The notes: a model not told the origin generated them from the letters alone. Shown: positions 50,924 through 60,613, counted from the first letter of the stretch. The stretch: DNA of 64,000 nt from Bowmanella denitrificans (GCF_039522935.1 NZ_BAAAEI010000012.1:1-64000), one strand, 5' to 3'. Made by a program: numbers and translations.

Positions 50924-51256
50924 CGGGGTACTCCAGATTAAAAACTTTCAGACGGTATTTCAGTATTATTTTTTGCCGCGCATCATACAGTAATAAAGGC
51001 TTTGTTGGCCAAACAAAGCGAATATTTTTTCAGCAAAACTGAAAGTCTTTCATTAATTTGATCTAATACTTTCAGTTATGCGGCAACTCTGGATGATGTC
51101 GGCAAAAAACTGGAACTTTATAACGGCCAAAGCAAAGCGTTGTCGGTTTACGCCAACTGATACCCTTGCTGCCGGATGGCGATGGTCTGACAAAACACAA
51201 GCCGATCTGACCTCTGGGCATTTTTTACTTGCATAGAGTAAAAGATCTACTATCAT
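50924..51256. other. pckA-regulator intergenic region
   Basis: About 330 bases between divergent genes. One unassigned open frame (plus strand, 51061-51160 or so, containing DDVGKKLELYNGQSKAL) has no recognisable family or ribosome site. The rest is AT-rich and should hold the pckA promoter. An operator-like palindrome begins at 51257. Confidence 0.4.
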
Positions 51257-51275
51257 AAGTTTCGTTGTGAAACTT
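51257..51275. promoter_or_regulatory. Putative operator of the DeoR-type regulator
   Basis: AAGTTTCGTTGTGAAACTT is an inverted repeat (AAGTTTC-N5-GAAACTT) ending 15 bases before the regulator's ATG. A second TTTCG...CGAAA pair spans the start codon (about 51280-51303). Autoregulation, and possibly control of glmS, is likely. Confidence 0.6.
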
Positions 51276-51289
51276 AATATTTCGATTTG

Positions 51290-52054
51290 ATGTATAAACG
51301 AAACACTCAATTTCGTCGACGCGCCATAGTCGACCGCCTGATGTCGCAGGGAGAAGTGACAGTGGATGCCCTGACCAAGGAATTCAGCACCTCCGAAGTG
51401 ACCATCAGAAAAGATCTGACCGAGCTTGAACGCAGTGGATTATTAGTGCGTAAGTACGGCGGTGCGATGTTGCTGCCGCAGGATGCCCCGGAACTGGAAG
51501 AAGAAGTTTCGTTTCGAAAGATATCCATTGCCAAAGCCGCCAGTCAACTGATCCGCGACCATAACCGCATCATTATCGACAGCGGCAGTACCACCTCGGC
51601 CCTGATCCCGGAACTCAATCATAAGCGTGGCCTGGTGGTCATGACCAATGCCCTGCATGTGTCTGCCAGTTTGCTGGAACTGGAAAACGAGCCCACCGTG
51701 TTGATGACCGGCGGCACCTGGGACAACCAGTCACATTCTTTTCAGGGCCAGATGGCCGAACAGATGCTTAGGGCCTATAACTTTGACCAGGCCTTTTTAG
51801 GCGCAGCCGGGCTGGACCTGGACAAAGGTACCACCACTTTTAATGAATTAACCCAGTTATCCAAGGTAATGGCCGAAGTGGCGCGCGAAGTGATTGTGCT
51901 GGCCGAATCCGAAAAGCTGCAACGCAAGATACCCAATCTGGAGCTGCCCTGGTCACAAATTTCCGTGCTGGTCACGGACGATCAGATCCCGGCAGCCGCC
52001 AGACAACAGATTGAACAGAAAGGCGTACAGGTAATCTGCGCCAAAACCGAATAA
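51290..52054 (+). CDS. DeoR family transcriptional regulator
   Basis: Predicted 254-residue repressor. The ATG at 51290 (MYKRNTQFRRRAIVDRLM) is chosen over the adjacent TTG. The DeoR N-terminal winged HTH is VTVDALTKEFSTSEVTIRKDLTELERSGLLVRKYGGA. The sugar-phosphate-isomerase-like sensor domain follows (IIDSGSTTSALIPEL...GTWDN). Thirteen bases upstream of glmS, so it probably responds to an amino-sugar phosphate such as glucosamine-6-phosphate. Confidence 0.9.
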   Translation: MYKRNTQFRRRAIVDRLMSQGEVTVDALTKEFSTSEVTIRKDLTELERSGLLVRKYGGAMLLPQDAPELEEEVSFRKISIAKAASQLIRDHNRIIIDSGSTTSALIPELNHKRGLVVMTNALHVSASLLELENEPTVLMTGGTWDNQSHSFQGQMAEQMLRAYNFDQAFLGAAGLDLDKGTTTFNELTQLSKVMAEVAREVIVLAESEKLQRKIPNLELPWSQISVLVTDDQIPAAARQQIEQKGVQVICAKTE

Positions 52055-52067
52055 ACGGAGAAACAAC

Positions 52068-53900
52068 ATGTGTGGAATAGTGGGCGCCATCGCCGAACGT
52101 AACGTAGTCAGCATTTTGCTGGAAGGATTAAAACGTCTGGAATACCGCGGCTATGACTCCGCCGGTGTGGCCGTGCTGGATAGCGAAGGTCAGTTGCAGC
52201 GGGTACGTCGCACCGGCAAGGTGCAGGAACTGGCCGATGCACTGGCCAGCAGTCCCATTAAAGGCAGTACCGGTATTGCCCATACCCGCTGGGCCACCCA
52301 TGGCGGCGTCACCGAGGCCAATGCCCACCCGCACTTTTCCACCGAACGCATTGCGGTGGTACATAATGGTATTATCGAAAACTATCTGGAACTGCGTGAA
52401 CAATTGCGCGGCCAGGGCTTTCACTTCAGTTCCGACACCGACACCGAAACCATTGCCCATCAGGTGGAGCTGGAACTGCAAAGCGCCGACAGTCTGCTGA
52501 GCGCAGTGCAGCGTGCGGTGAAAAAATTCCATGGTGCCTACGGCACAGTGGTGATGGATCAGCAAAACCCCGAGCATGTGGTGGTGGCCCGTTCAGGCAG
52601 CCCGCTGGTGATTGGTCTGGGTATTGATGAGAACTTTATTGCCTCGGATCAGTTAGCGTTACTGCCGGTAACCCGCCGCTTTATCTTTTTAGAAGAAGGC
52701 GATGTGGCACAGATTAGCCGTACCCAGGTACATATATTCGACAAGGACGGCCATGAAGTACTGCGCCCGGTACATGACTCGGATATTGAACACGATGCCG
52801 GTGACAAAGGCGGCTATCGCCACTATATGCTCAAGGAAATTCATGAGCAGCCTACCGTGGTGCGCAATACCCTGCAGGACCGCTTAAGTGACGAAGGGGT
52901 GGATCCGCGTATTTTTGGCGCCATGGCCCCGGATTTACTGGCCAAGGTTAAGCATGTACAGATTGTCGCCTGTGGCACCAGCTATCACTCAGGTATGACG
53001 GCCCGTTACTGGCTGGAGCAATATGCCAATGTGTCCTGCAACGTGGAGATCGCCTCAGAATTCCGCTACCGCAAGTCGTTTGTTCACCCTGACAGCTTGC
53101 TGGTCACCATCTCCCAGTCTGGTGAAACCGCCGACACTCTGGCGGCACTGCGCCTGGGCAAGGAACTGGGCTATATGGCCAGCCTGACCATTTGTAACGT
53201 ACCTGGTTCGTCCTTGGTACGGGAGTCCGATCTGGCCTTTATGACCCTGGCGGGCGCAGAAATCGGCGTGGCTTCCACTAAAGCCTTTACTACCCAGTTA
53301 ACCGGATTGTTAATGCTGACACTGGCGCTGGGGCAGTTTAACGGCATGACCACCAGCGACCATGGCAAGATTGTCAGTGCTCTGCACAGTCTGCCGGCCA
53401 AACTGGAAGAAACCCTGGCGCTGTCCGCTGGTATTGAAAAACTGGCGGAAGAATTTGCCGATAAACATCACAGCTTGTTCCTGGGTCGTGGCGATCAGTA
53501 TCCCATTGCCATGGAAGGGGCACTAAAGCTTAAAGAAATTTCTTATATTCACGCCGAAGCTTACGCGTCCGGTGAGCTTAAACATGGCCCGCTGGCGCTG
53601 ATTGACGATGAAATGCCGGTGATTGTGGTAGCACCGAATAATGAACTGTTGGAAAAACTTAAATCCAACGTTGAAGAAGTACGCGCTCGCGGCGGCATCA
53701 TGTATGTATTTGCCGACAAAGACGCAAAATTTGCCAGCGACGCCACCATGCGGGTGATTAACCTGCCGCATGTGGACAGTGTGACCGCGCCTATCGTGTA
53801 TACCCTGCCACTGCAGTTGCTCAGCTACTACGTCGCCATTATTAAAGGCACCGACGTCGACCAGCCACGCAACCTGGCCAAATCTGTGACCGTGGAATAA
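52068..53900 (+). CDS. glmS: Glutamine-fructose-6-phosphate aminotransferase
   Basis: Predicted 610-residue enzyme making glucosamine-6-phosphate, the first step of UDP-GlcNAc synthesis. Cys2 (MCGIVGAIAERNV) is the glutaminase nucleophile; HTRWATHG and HNGIIENY follow. Two SIS isomerase domains carry CGTSYHSG, SQSGETADT and the C-terminal QLLSYYVAIIKGTDVDQPRNLAKSVTVE tail. Same strand as the DeoR-type regulator. No glmUM genes adjacent. Confidence 0.98.
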   Translation: MCGIVGAIAERNVVSILLEGLKRLEYRGYDSAGVAVLDSEGQLQRVRRTGKVQELADALASSPIKGSTGIAHTRWATHGGVTEANAHPHFSTERIAVVHNGIIENYLELREQLRGQGFHFSSDTDTETIAHQVELELQSADSLLSAVQRAVKKFHGAYGTVVMDQQNPEHVVVARSGSPLVIGLGIDENFIASDQLALLPVTRRFIFLEEGDVAQISRTQVHIFDKDGHEVLRPVHDSDIEHDAGDKGGYRHYMLKEIHEQPTVVRNTLQDRLSDEGVDPRIFGAMAPDLLAKVKHVQIVACGTSYHSGMTARYWLEQYANVSCNVEIASEFRYRKSFVHPDSLLVTISQSGETADTLAALRLGKELGYMASLTICNVPGSSLVRESDLAFMTLAGAEIGVASTKAFTTQLTGLLMLTLALGQFNGMTTSDHGKIVSALHSLPAKLEETLALSAGIEKLAEEFADKHHSLFLGRGDQYPIAMEGALKLKEISYIHAEAYASGELKHGPLALIDDEMPVIVVAPNNELLEKLKSNVEEVRARGGIMYVFADKDAKFASDATMRVINLPHVDSVTAPIVYTLPLQLLSYYVAIIKGTDVDQPRNLAKSVTVE

Positions 53901-53917
53901 GTTTCCAACCAAAGCCT

Positions 53918-53943
53918 TTGGGGCCTTCGGGCCCCTTTTTTAA
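53918..53943 (+). terminator. Rho-independent terminator of glmS
   Basis: GGGGCC-TTCG-GGCCCC followed by TTTTTTAATA, about 20 bases after the glmS stop. Confidence 0.93.
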
Positions 53944-53954
53944 TATTTTGACTA

Positions 53955-54887
53955 TCACTTGATATTTTCATCCAGGAACGCACGAATAACAGGGATGATC
54001 TCATTACCGTGAGTTTCCAACGCAAAATGCCCGGTGTCGTAAAAGCGAATATCCGCATTGGGAATATCACGTTTCCATGCTTGTGCCCCTGCGGGTAGGA
54101 AAAAGGGATCGTTTCTGCCCCAAACGGCCAGCAAAGGCGGTTGATGCTTGCGAAAATATGCTTGGAACTGAGGATACATCGCCACATTGCTGGCGTAATC
54201 GAGCACCAAATCTAACTGAATCTCAGCGTTGCCAGCTTGAGAAATATGCTTTCCTTCCAAAGTATAAGCATCTGGTGATACCAGATGCTTATTTGATACG
54301 CCTTCCAAATATTGCCACCTTATCGATGCTGGAGTGAAGAACTCTCGCAAGGCATCACGGCTGTCTTGCGTGCGCTCGCGCCAGTATTTTTGAATTAGTG
54401 CCCAGCCTTCGCTCAAGCCGTCTTCATAGGCATTGCCATTTTGCGATACTATAGCGGTTATCCGGGAAGGGTGCTTAATGGCCAGACGCCAACCGACAGG
54501 AGCCCCGTAGTCATGCACTATCAAAGCATAGCTATCCAGTTTAAGTTGCTCGGTAAACTGATCAATGGTCTGTGTCAACTGACCGAAGGTGTAGCTGTAA
54601 TTAGCTCTGGCAGGTGATTGGGTAAACCCAAAGGCCGGTAGGTCTGGTGCTACCACGTGATAGCTGTCGGCCAGTTGGGGGATTAAATCGCGAAACATAA
54701 AAGAAGAAGCTGCAAATCCATGCAAGAGCAGAACAGTAGGTTTTTCAACACTTCCCGCCTCACGATAGAAAACGTTGACGTCTCCAACTTGCTCATAGCG
54801 ATAACTAATCTGATTGGGCGCAGCCTCAGATACTGGCACGATGCCAGTTAATATAAGACCTGTCAGACATATCTGGTTAAAACTCAT
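53955..54887 (-). CDS. Exported alpha/beta hydrolase (haloalkane dehalogenase/epoxide hydrolase-like)
   Basis: Predicted 310-residue hydrolase. The start at 54887 (MSFNQICLTGLILTGIVPVSEA) gives a Sec signal peptide; the longer frame adds 23 unrelated residues. The oxyanion motif LLHGFAASS, nucleophile Asp in VHDYGAPVG (not Ser), VWGRNDPF acid region and TGHFALETH catalytic His fit the haloalkane dehalogenase/epoxide hydrolase group. The substrate is unknown. It is divergent from a CGNR regulator with shared GGTTAC motifs in between, which suggests coupled regulation. Confidence 0.85.
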   Translation of the reverse strand: MSFNQICLTGLILTGIVPVSEAAPNQISYRYEQVGDVNVFYREAGSVEKPTVLLLHGFAASSFMFRDLIPQLADSYHVVAPDLPAFGFTQSPARANYSYTFGQLTQTIDQFTEQLKLDSYALIVHDYGAPVGWRLAIKHPSRITAIVSQNGNAYEDGLSEGWALIQKYWRERTQDSRDALREFFTPASIRWQYLEGVSNKHLVSPDAYTLEGKHISQAGNAEIQLDLVLDYASNVAMYPQFQAYFRKHQPPLLAVWGRNDPFFLPAGAQAWKRDIPNADIRFYDTGHFALETHGNEIIPVIRAFLDENIK

Positions 54888-54920
54888 AAAGCCATCGTAA
54901 CCACTAAAACCAAATTTGAA

Positions 54921-54968
54921 GGTTACGCCACACTTTGGTAACCTGTCAAATATCATTTTTAAGGTTAC
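54921..54968. promoter_or_regulatory. Repeated GGTTAC operator-like motifs
   Basis: GGTTAC at 54921-54926, GGTAACC at 54937-54943 (opposite orientation) and GGTTAC at 54963-54968. The first two form an inverted repeat with TGAAGGTTAC against GTAACCTGTCA. All lie in the 90-base divergent promoter region between the hydrolase and CGNR genes. Confidence 0.5.
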
Positions 54969-54977
54969 ATTTGAATT

Positions 54978-55604
54978 ATGAAATCAACGACCCAACTGCC
55001 TGCTGGCACGCTCTTCTTGGCAGACAATGTTGCCCTCGACTTTATCAATACCCAATATGGGGCAGGTGACCACCATCACGATGGTTTCACCGATGACAAT
55101 AGCGTCATGACTTGGCTGCAGGCGGCCAAGTTGCTTTCGCCTGAAGTTCAGAACAAAGCCCCTACCGGGCTGCTCGTGCTCGCACGCCAGTTGCGCAATC
55201 AAGCAAGAGAAGTAGTGGCTGCGGCAATGACCGGCTCTTCAGCAAAGTCTGAACTGATCAACCAAATATTGGAGCTGGGACGCCCAAGAAGGGAGCTGAC
55301 GTGGGATAGTGAAAACAATGCATACAAGCTTATTACCCAAATCCGTGATAACAGTCCAGCCTGTCTGCTTGAGCCTGTCGCGAAAGCACTTGCGCAGTTG
55401 CTCACCAGCAGTAAGTTTGAATATGTCAGGTGCTGTGAAGCAGATGATTGCGTTTTGCTTTTTCATGACTTAACCAAGTCACACCGACGCAGATGGTGCA
55501 GTATGGCAACCTGTGGAAACCGCATGAAAGTGGCAGCATTTCGCGCCAGAAAGGGCAATAGCACCAATGGCAAGAGATTAAGTAAAGATGGAGATAAACC
55601 ATAG
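54978..55604 (+). CDS. CGNR zinc-finger, ABATE-domain regulator
   Basis: Predicted 208-residue protein. The N terminus LADNVALDFINTQ opens an ABATE (stress-sensing) domain. The C-terminal zinc finger reads RCCEADDCVLLFHDLTKSHRRRWCSMATCGNRMKVAAFRARK, with Cys pairs and the CGNR signature. Such proteins are thought to be DNA-binding regulators. Its divergent partner is an exported hydrolase. Confidence 0.9.
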   Translation: MKSTTQLPAGTLFLADNVALDFINTQYGAGDHHHDGFTDDNSVMTWLQAAKLLSPEVQNKAPTGLLVLARQLRNQAREVVAAAMTGSSAKSELINQILELGRPRRELTWDSENNAYKLITQIRDNSPACLLEPVAKALAQLLTSSKFEYVRCCEADDCVLLFHDLTKSHRRRWCSMATCGNRMKVAAFRARKGNSTNGKRLSKDGDKP

Positions 55605-55791
55605 TCTGGGTATCTGGTTACGGTAGATACGTTTACCGAAACTTTGCAGTTCAGAAACCACAAGTTTCCAATCACTGCTGGCAAACCAATTACACCCTGT
55701 AGCACTTATTCACTAACTGTTCGTTTTTTGCTCTGACTTTCTAATTAACATCTGACTAACTTTTCGCCCCATCATGCCAATGGAAGGGACA

Positions 55792-58700
55792 ATGCCTAAT
55801 TTCTGCCGGTGTTATTTCGTCTGTTCAGCCAAAGTGCTAGCCATTTTTATGGCGACAGCAACCTATGCTCAGGGTTCTGCAGAGCGCCTTGCCGGCCACT
55901 ATATCGTTGTTCTGGATGGACCAACAATCTCAGCGCCCTCTGACCAGCTGCAACTGGCAACCCAGTCGGTTTCTGCCCTTGCCCGTCAGCAAGTTCATCA
56001 TCAGCAGCAGGTATTTTCCCGGCAGGTAAAACGGCAGGTGCCAGGCGCCCGCATAAAACGTCGTTTTGATACCTTGATCAATGCGGTGGAAGTGGCTATC
56101 GACGACAGCCAGTTACCCGCCTTGTTGGCGCTACCGGCAGTGAAACAGATTTACCCGGTAAGAATGCGTTATGCCCATCTGGATGCCAGTCATCAGGTCA
56201 CCGGCAGTGTGCAGGGCTGGCAACTGCTGGGCGGGCAGCAGCATGCTGGCAAAGGGGTAAAGATTGCCATTATCGACTCTGGTATTCAGCCGCGTAACCC
56301 AATGTTTTCCGACAACGGTTTGGATGCGCCGGATCTGGCCAAGCATAGCTGGCTTCAGGAAAACCCGGACTATTGTCGTCAGGTCGGGGGAGACCCAAAT
56401 TTTTGCAACAATAAGGTGATTATCGCCCGGGTATTTCCGCCTTCGGAAGACGATATATTTCACTTAGAACCTGGCGTCGAGATTTCACCACTGGACAACA
56501 ACCGCCATGGCAGCCATGTGGCCGGTATCGCCGCCGGTGTGCCGATTGATGTCACCTTCGAAGATGTGAATGTAAGCTTGTCCGGCGTGGCACCCGGTGC
56601 CTATCTGATGGTCTACAAGGCGCTGTTTGATAATGGCGGCGTTGTCAGGGGCTCGGATGCCATGCTACTACAAGCGCTGGAATACGCGGTAAAAGACGGC
56701 GCAGACGTGATTAATAACTCCTGGGGCGCCATCCAGGACGAAGACCCGCAAGCCTCGGTGTTTGCCGCAGTGTTTGCTGTGGCAGAGCAAATGGGCATAG
56801 TGATAGTCAATTCCGCCGGGAACAATGGTGCCTGGGGTGATAATGCGATTAATTGCCCAGGTTGTATCGAGTCTGGTATCACGGTAGCAAACAGCACCCA
56901 CGGCCGCACTTTTGGGCATAAGATAACCCTTGGGGATATGCAGATTGTCAGCTCATCGGGTGATAATCTGCTGGCCTTTGAGGACTTGCAACTGCCTCTG
57001 ATGTCAGCCCGCAATCTCAGTTCTGATGCCTGCAACAGCATTAGTACAACGGTATTTAGCGGGGCAGCAGCACTGATTGATTACAACAACGGCTGCCCAC
57101 TGGATACCCTGGCGCACAACGTTGCACAGGCCGGTGGCCAGGCCCTGTTGATTTATCAGGAAAACTTATCTGATTTTGAGACGCTGCGGCCTTTTAACCA
57201 GATTTCCGGTGATTTCCCCGTACCGGTATTAGGCCTGACCAGAGAACAGGGGCGCATGTTGCAGGAGCGGGCGCTGACTCCAATCAGTGTCACGATATCC
57301 GGCAACCGCGAGGCATTGGTAGATGAAAGCCTGTATAACCAGTTAAATCCGGGCAGCTCGGTGGGCCCGAATACCAATCCCAATGTGCTTAAACCCGATA
57401 TCACCGCACCAGGCACAGATATTCTGTCTGCCGCCGCACCTCGCCCGGATGTGATATTTCCGCCAGGCCTGCCGCCCATGTCGGATCCGGATAATGAGCA
57501 GCCGGTGTTTGCCCTCATCAGTGGCACCAGTATGTCGTCACCCCAGGTGGCAGGTGCTGCCGCACTGCTGCGCCAGGCACATCCCGACTGGAGCGCCGCT
57601 CAGATTAAAACCGCGCTGACCTCTACCGCCAGCGCCAGCATCAAAAAAGAACAAGCCACTGCCACCCCTTTTGAACAAGGCGCGGGCCTGCTGAATATTG
57701 CGGCGGCCATCGAGGCAACATTAACCTTTACATCCGCATCCCATGCCCATGGTGCTTGTGTGGCGCGCTGTCATTTTGCGAATCAAATAACCAATGTCAG
57801 TGATCAGGACCAGTCTGTGCAGGTCAGTATTCAACTGGACCATCCGCTGGCGTCCTACACACTGGCGCAACCTTATTTTGATTTATCTGCAGCGGGTTCA
57901 TCCGGCTCGTCAGCCAATCTGAGCTTCAGTATCGACACCTCGGCAGTTGAAAACGCTACCTGGGTATTTGGCAGAGTGGTGTTGACCCTGAGTAACGGTA
58001 AAATTCAGCAGCTCCCAATCGCGGTCTATGCCAATGACAACAGCGACACCCGGGCATTAAGCTCCAATATTTCCCTCGGCCCGGATGGTCAGTTAAACGC
58101 CACCACCAGAGTCAGAAACATAGATTTTGTCAGCCCGCCCTCTCTGAGTATCAGCACGCCAGACTTTGCCACTATCCTGGCTAACAGCATCCGCACTGAC
58201 ACTTCTAACGGCCAAACCAACCAGCTGGCTATCAACAGCGATGGCAAGTTGCTTTGGCGGGGCACACTTAGCGCGGGCAATATGCAGTTGCAACCAACTA
58301 CGGCCTGGAACGCACCAACCTTAAAAGCCAGCGGCGTGCCGCCGGTGGCCTGCCAGGACAGCTGTTTCGCCTTTTCCAAACAGGTGGATTTTCCCTTTAT
58401 TTACCATGGTCAGCAGTATCAGGGAATTACGGTATCCAGCAATGGCTTTATTGTGGCAGGCCAGATGGAACTTGGGCCGTTTGACGCCAACCCGGTGATG
58501 ACGTTGCCCAGCGAAGACAAGCTGAATAACGTTATTGCCCCGCTGTGGGCCGAGTACGATCTGCGTAACCCCGGCAACCCCGACGACAGTGGCCAGGGTG
58601 AACTTTATATCGATACGGTCAGTTGGCAGGGCGAGGAGTATCTGGTGGTTGAATGGAATCAGGTGGGGTTGTTCGGTTATGACGAGGAAGGCTATGAGCC

Positions 58701-59691
58701 TTATACATTTCAGGTCATTATTAAAGCCAACAGCGACCAGATTCTGTTTAACTATCTGCACGTTACGCAGTTAGTTAATGCCATCATAGGGGCGGAAAAC
58801 CATGATGCCACCCTGGGTGTAACCTATTCGCCGCAAACCAACGGCTTAACCTTACCCATGCCTATCCAGGGCAGCAACGTGTCGCTGGCCTTAACCTCAC
58901 AACCGGCCGGCATGGCAGATATTCACTATGCCATTGCCCTGCAAGCAGCGGGTATCCAGGCCCAGGCGGATGAGATCCGTATCGAGGAAGATCAGTCTGT
59001 CAGCATTGATGTGCTGAAAAATGACAATCCTCCACGTGACCTTGTTATCACGGCCGAACTGACCGGCACAAAACAGCGCACGGAGGCACAGCGTTTAATG
59101 TCTTTACCCTTGCCGCCGCTTGATGCCTCCACTCTGAGTATTTTGTCGGCGCCATTGCAGGGTCGTGCCGCGGTTGTAGAAGGTCGTATCAATTACACCC
59201 CTGACCCAAACTTTAATGGCCATGATACCCTGACGTATCAGGTTGCTGACCAAACCGGTGAATTGTCAACGGCGACCCAGGTTACACTGATTGTCTCTGC
59301 GGTTAATGATGCGCCCAGCATCGACACTATTGCCACACAGCTGGTAGCGCCAGGCACTGATGTCAGCGTGATTGCCCAGGGCAGAGACGCAGAAAACGAC
59401 AGCCTGACCTGGACCTGGACACAAACAGCAGGACCTGCGGTATCCATGACAACGGATGCCAATCAATTACAGTTTCGAGCACCGAACAACCCGGCGGGTG
59501 CCAGTTTGTCGTTTTCTGTCACGGCCTCTGACGGCCTGTTATCCAGTACCCCGCAGCAGGCCAAGGTAACGGTAAGGGCAACGGAAAAAGCAGCAGATAA
59601 TCGTTCAGGTGGCAGTCTGCACTGTGCCTTACTCTATCTGCTGATATTACTGATGGCACGAAAAGCCAGCTTAACGCTATGCAACGCTTGA
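55792..59691 (+). CDS. Secreted subtilisin-like serine protease (S8), multidomain
   Basis: Predicted 1299-residue protein; the ATG at 55792 is preferred because GGAAGG lies just upstream (the open frame starts 18 bases earlier). Signal peptide ends near ATATYAQG, then an I9 propeptide (about 35-115). The S8 domain has catalytic Asp (IIDSGIQPRN), His (NNRHGSHVAGIAAG) and Ser (SGTSMSSPQVAGAAALL), with a PA insert between His and Ser. After it come beta-sandwich regions, a cadherin-like/Big domain (DVLKNDNPP...YTPDPNFNGHDTLTYQV) and a second (VNDAPSIDTIATQL). The C terminus RSGGSLHCALLYLLILLMARK resembles a GlyGly-CTERM sorting signal. Confidence 0.93.
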   Translation: MPNFCRCYFVCSAKVLAIFMATATYAQGSAERLAGHYIVVLDGPTISAPSDQLQLATQSVSALARQQVHHQQQVFSRQVKRQVPGARIKRRFDTLINAVEVAIDDSQLPALLALPAVKQIYPVRMRYAHLDASHQVTGSVQGWQLLGGQQHAGKGVKIAIIDSGIQPRNPMFSDNGLDAPDLAKHSWLQENPDYCRQVGGDPNFCNNKVIIARVFPPSEDDIFHLEPGVEISPLDNNRHGSHVAGIAAGVPIDVTFEDVNVSLSGVAPGAYLMVYKALFDNGGVVRGSDAMLLQALEYAVKDGADVINNSWGAIQDEDPQASVFAAVFAVAEQMGIVIVNSAGNNGAWGDNAINCPGCIESGITVANSTHGRTFGHKITLGDMQIVSSSGDNLLAFEDLQLPLMSARNLSSDACNSISTTVFSGAAALIDYNNGCPLDTLAHNVAQAGGQALLIYQENLSDFETLRPFNQISGDFPVPVLGLTREQGRMLQERALTPISVTISGNREALVDESLYNQLNPGSSVGPNTNPNVLKPDITAPGTDILSAAAPRPDVIFPPGLPPMSDPDNEQPVFALISGTSMSSPQVAGAAALLRQAHPDWSAAQIKTALTSTASASIKKEQATATPFEQGAGLLNIAAAIEATLTFTSASHAHGACVARCHFANQITNVSDQDQSVQVSIQLDHPLASYTLAQPYFDLSAAGSSGSSANLSFSIDTSAVENATWVFGRVVLTLSNGKIQQLPIAVYANDNSDTRALSSNISLGPDGQLNATTRVRNIDFVSPPSLSISTPDFATILANSIRTDTSNGQTNQLAINSDGKLLWRGTLSAGNMQLQPTTAWNAPTLKASGVPPVACQDSCFAFSKQVDFPFIYHGQQYQGITVSSNGFIVAGQMELGPFDANPVMTLPSEDKLNNVIAPLWAEYDLRNPGNPDDSGQGELYIDTVSWQGEEYLVVEWNQVGLFGYDEEGYEPYTFQVIIKANSDQILFNYLHVTQLVNAIIGAENHDATLGVTYSPQTNGLTLPMPIQGSNVSLALTSQPAGMADIHYAIALQAAGIQAQADEIRIEEDQSVSIDVLKNDNPPRDLVITAELTGTKQRTEAQRLMSLPLPPLDASTLSILSAPLQGRAAVVEGRINYTPDPNFNGHDTLTYQVADQTGELSTATQVTLIVSAVNDAPSIDTIATQLVAPGTDVSVIAQGRDAENDSLTWTWTQTAGPAVSMTTDANQLQFRAPNNPAGASLSFSVTASDGLLSSTPQQAKVTVRATEKAADNRSGGSLHCALLYLLILLMARKASLTLCNA

Positions 59692-59723
59692 AGGCATTCA
59701 ACATCACTGCACAGGCAAAATAA

Positions 59724-59753
59724 AAGGTAACGGGCTGTTTTGCCAGTTACCTT
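59724..59753. terminator. Stem-loop after the subtilase gene
   Basis: AAGGTAAC pairs with GTTACCTT around a 14-base loop. It sits between the convergent subtilase and AraC-type genes. No clear T-run follows on the plus strand. Confidence 0.45.
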
Positions 59754-59764
59754 GAAACATCGGA

Positions 59765-60613
59765 TTATTCGACCGGGATATAGATTTCCGTCTTGAGATT
59801 TTGTGGCTTGGTTTTGCGTGGGTCGCGGTTCAGGTACAGCTCAAAGACCGGCACATCGCGCAACTTATAATTGCTCTCAGGCAACCATTGATGAAATATG
59901 CTGGTGTAGGTTTCACTGAGTTTTTCATGGGCGCCGCGATGCAGAAACTTTAAGTATCGCCCGCCTTCAATCACATGCTGACTGACGTCAGTGGTGCCGC
60001 CCAGGTCGGCGTTAATATCCAGGCAGGCGTCATAGCGAATCCGATCTGGCTGAGTCAGATTCGGGTCATCTCTGGGAATGCCAAATAGCCTGACCTGGCT
60101 ATTCATCAGGCGGTTTGAATACGCGAATTTCATTATCTTGGCCCAGGCTTGTGGCGCCGCTTGGGCATAAGTGCCAAAGGCCCTGGCACAAATCACAGGC
60201 ATGTCTGGCAGTTCAACAATATCAGGTTGCATATCAATACTCCTTGTGGGAATTGGTTGAATGGCATGGTTACCAATATGAACCACCAGCTTTCTGACCT
60301 GACTGGGTGTACAGCAAAACTGCTTTTTAAACGCCTTATGAAAAGACGCCTGATTGTCGTATCCACACTTAAAGGCAATCTCGGTCAGACTGTCACTGGA
60401 ATGCAGCAGGTGCTTTACCGATCTTTCCAGTAACAGTCTTTTCTTGAAGGCATACACCCCCTCGCCGAAGGCCGCGCAGAACAGTCGATGAAAGTGAAAC
60501 TTTGAATAACAGGCAATATCCGCCAGCCTGTCCACATCCAGATCCGCATCCAGGTTGTTTTCAATGTAGCGTATAACCCTGTTGATCCTGTCTGTATGAA
60601 TGTCTCTGCTCAC
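59765..60613 (-). CDS. AraC family regulator with GyrI-like effector domain
   Basis: Predicted 282-residue protein in the order DNA-binding first, sensor second. Residues about 8-105 contain the double helix-turn-helix (LDVDRLADIACYSKFHFHRLF and LTEIAFKCGYDNQASFHKAFKK). The C-terminal GyrI-like effector-binding domain (about 125-280: PDIVELPDMPVICARAFGTYAQ...) resembles Rob/SbmC. This architecture often responds to drugs or amphiphiles. No obvious target gene adjacent. Confidence 0.9.
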   Translation of the reverse strand: MSRDIHTDRINRVIRYIENNLDADLDVDRLADIACYSKFHFHRLFCAAFGEGVYAFKKRLLLERSVKHLLHSSDSLTEIAFKCGYDNQASFHKAFKKQFCCTPSQVRKLVVHIGNHAIQPIPTRSIDMQPDIVELPDMPVICARAFGTYAQAAPQAWAKIMKFAYSNRLMNSQVRLFGIPRDDPNLTQPDRIRYDACLDINADLGGTTDVSQHVIEGGRYLKFLHRGAHEKLSETYTSIFHQWLPESNYKLRDVPVFELYLNRDPRKTKPQNLKTEIYIPVE

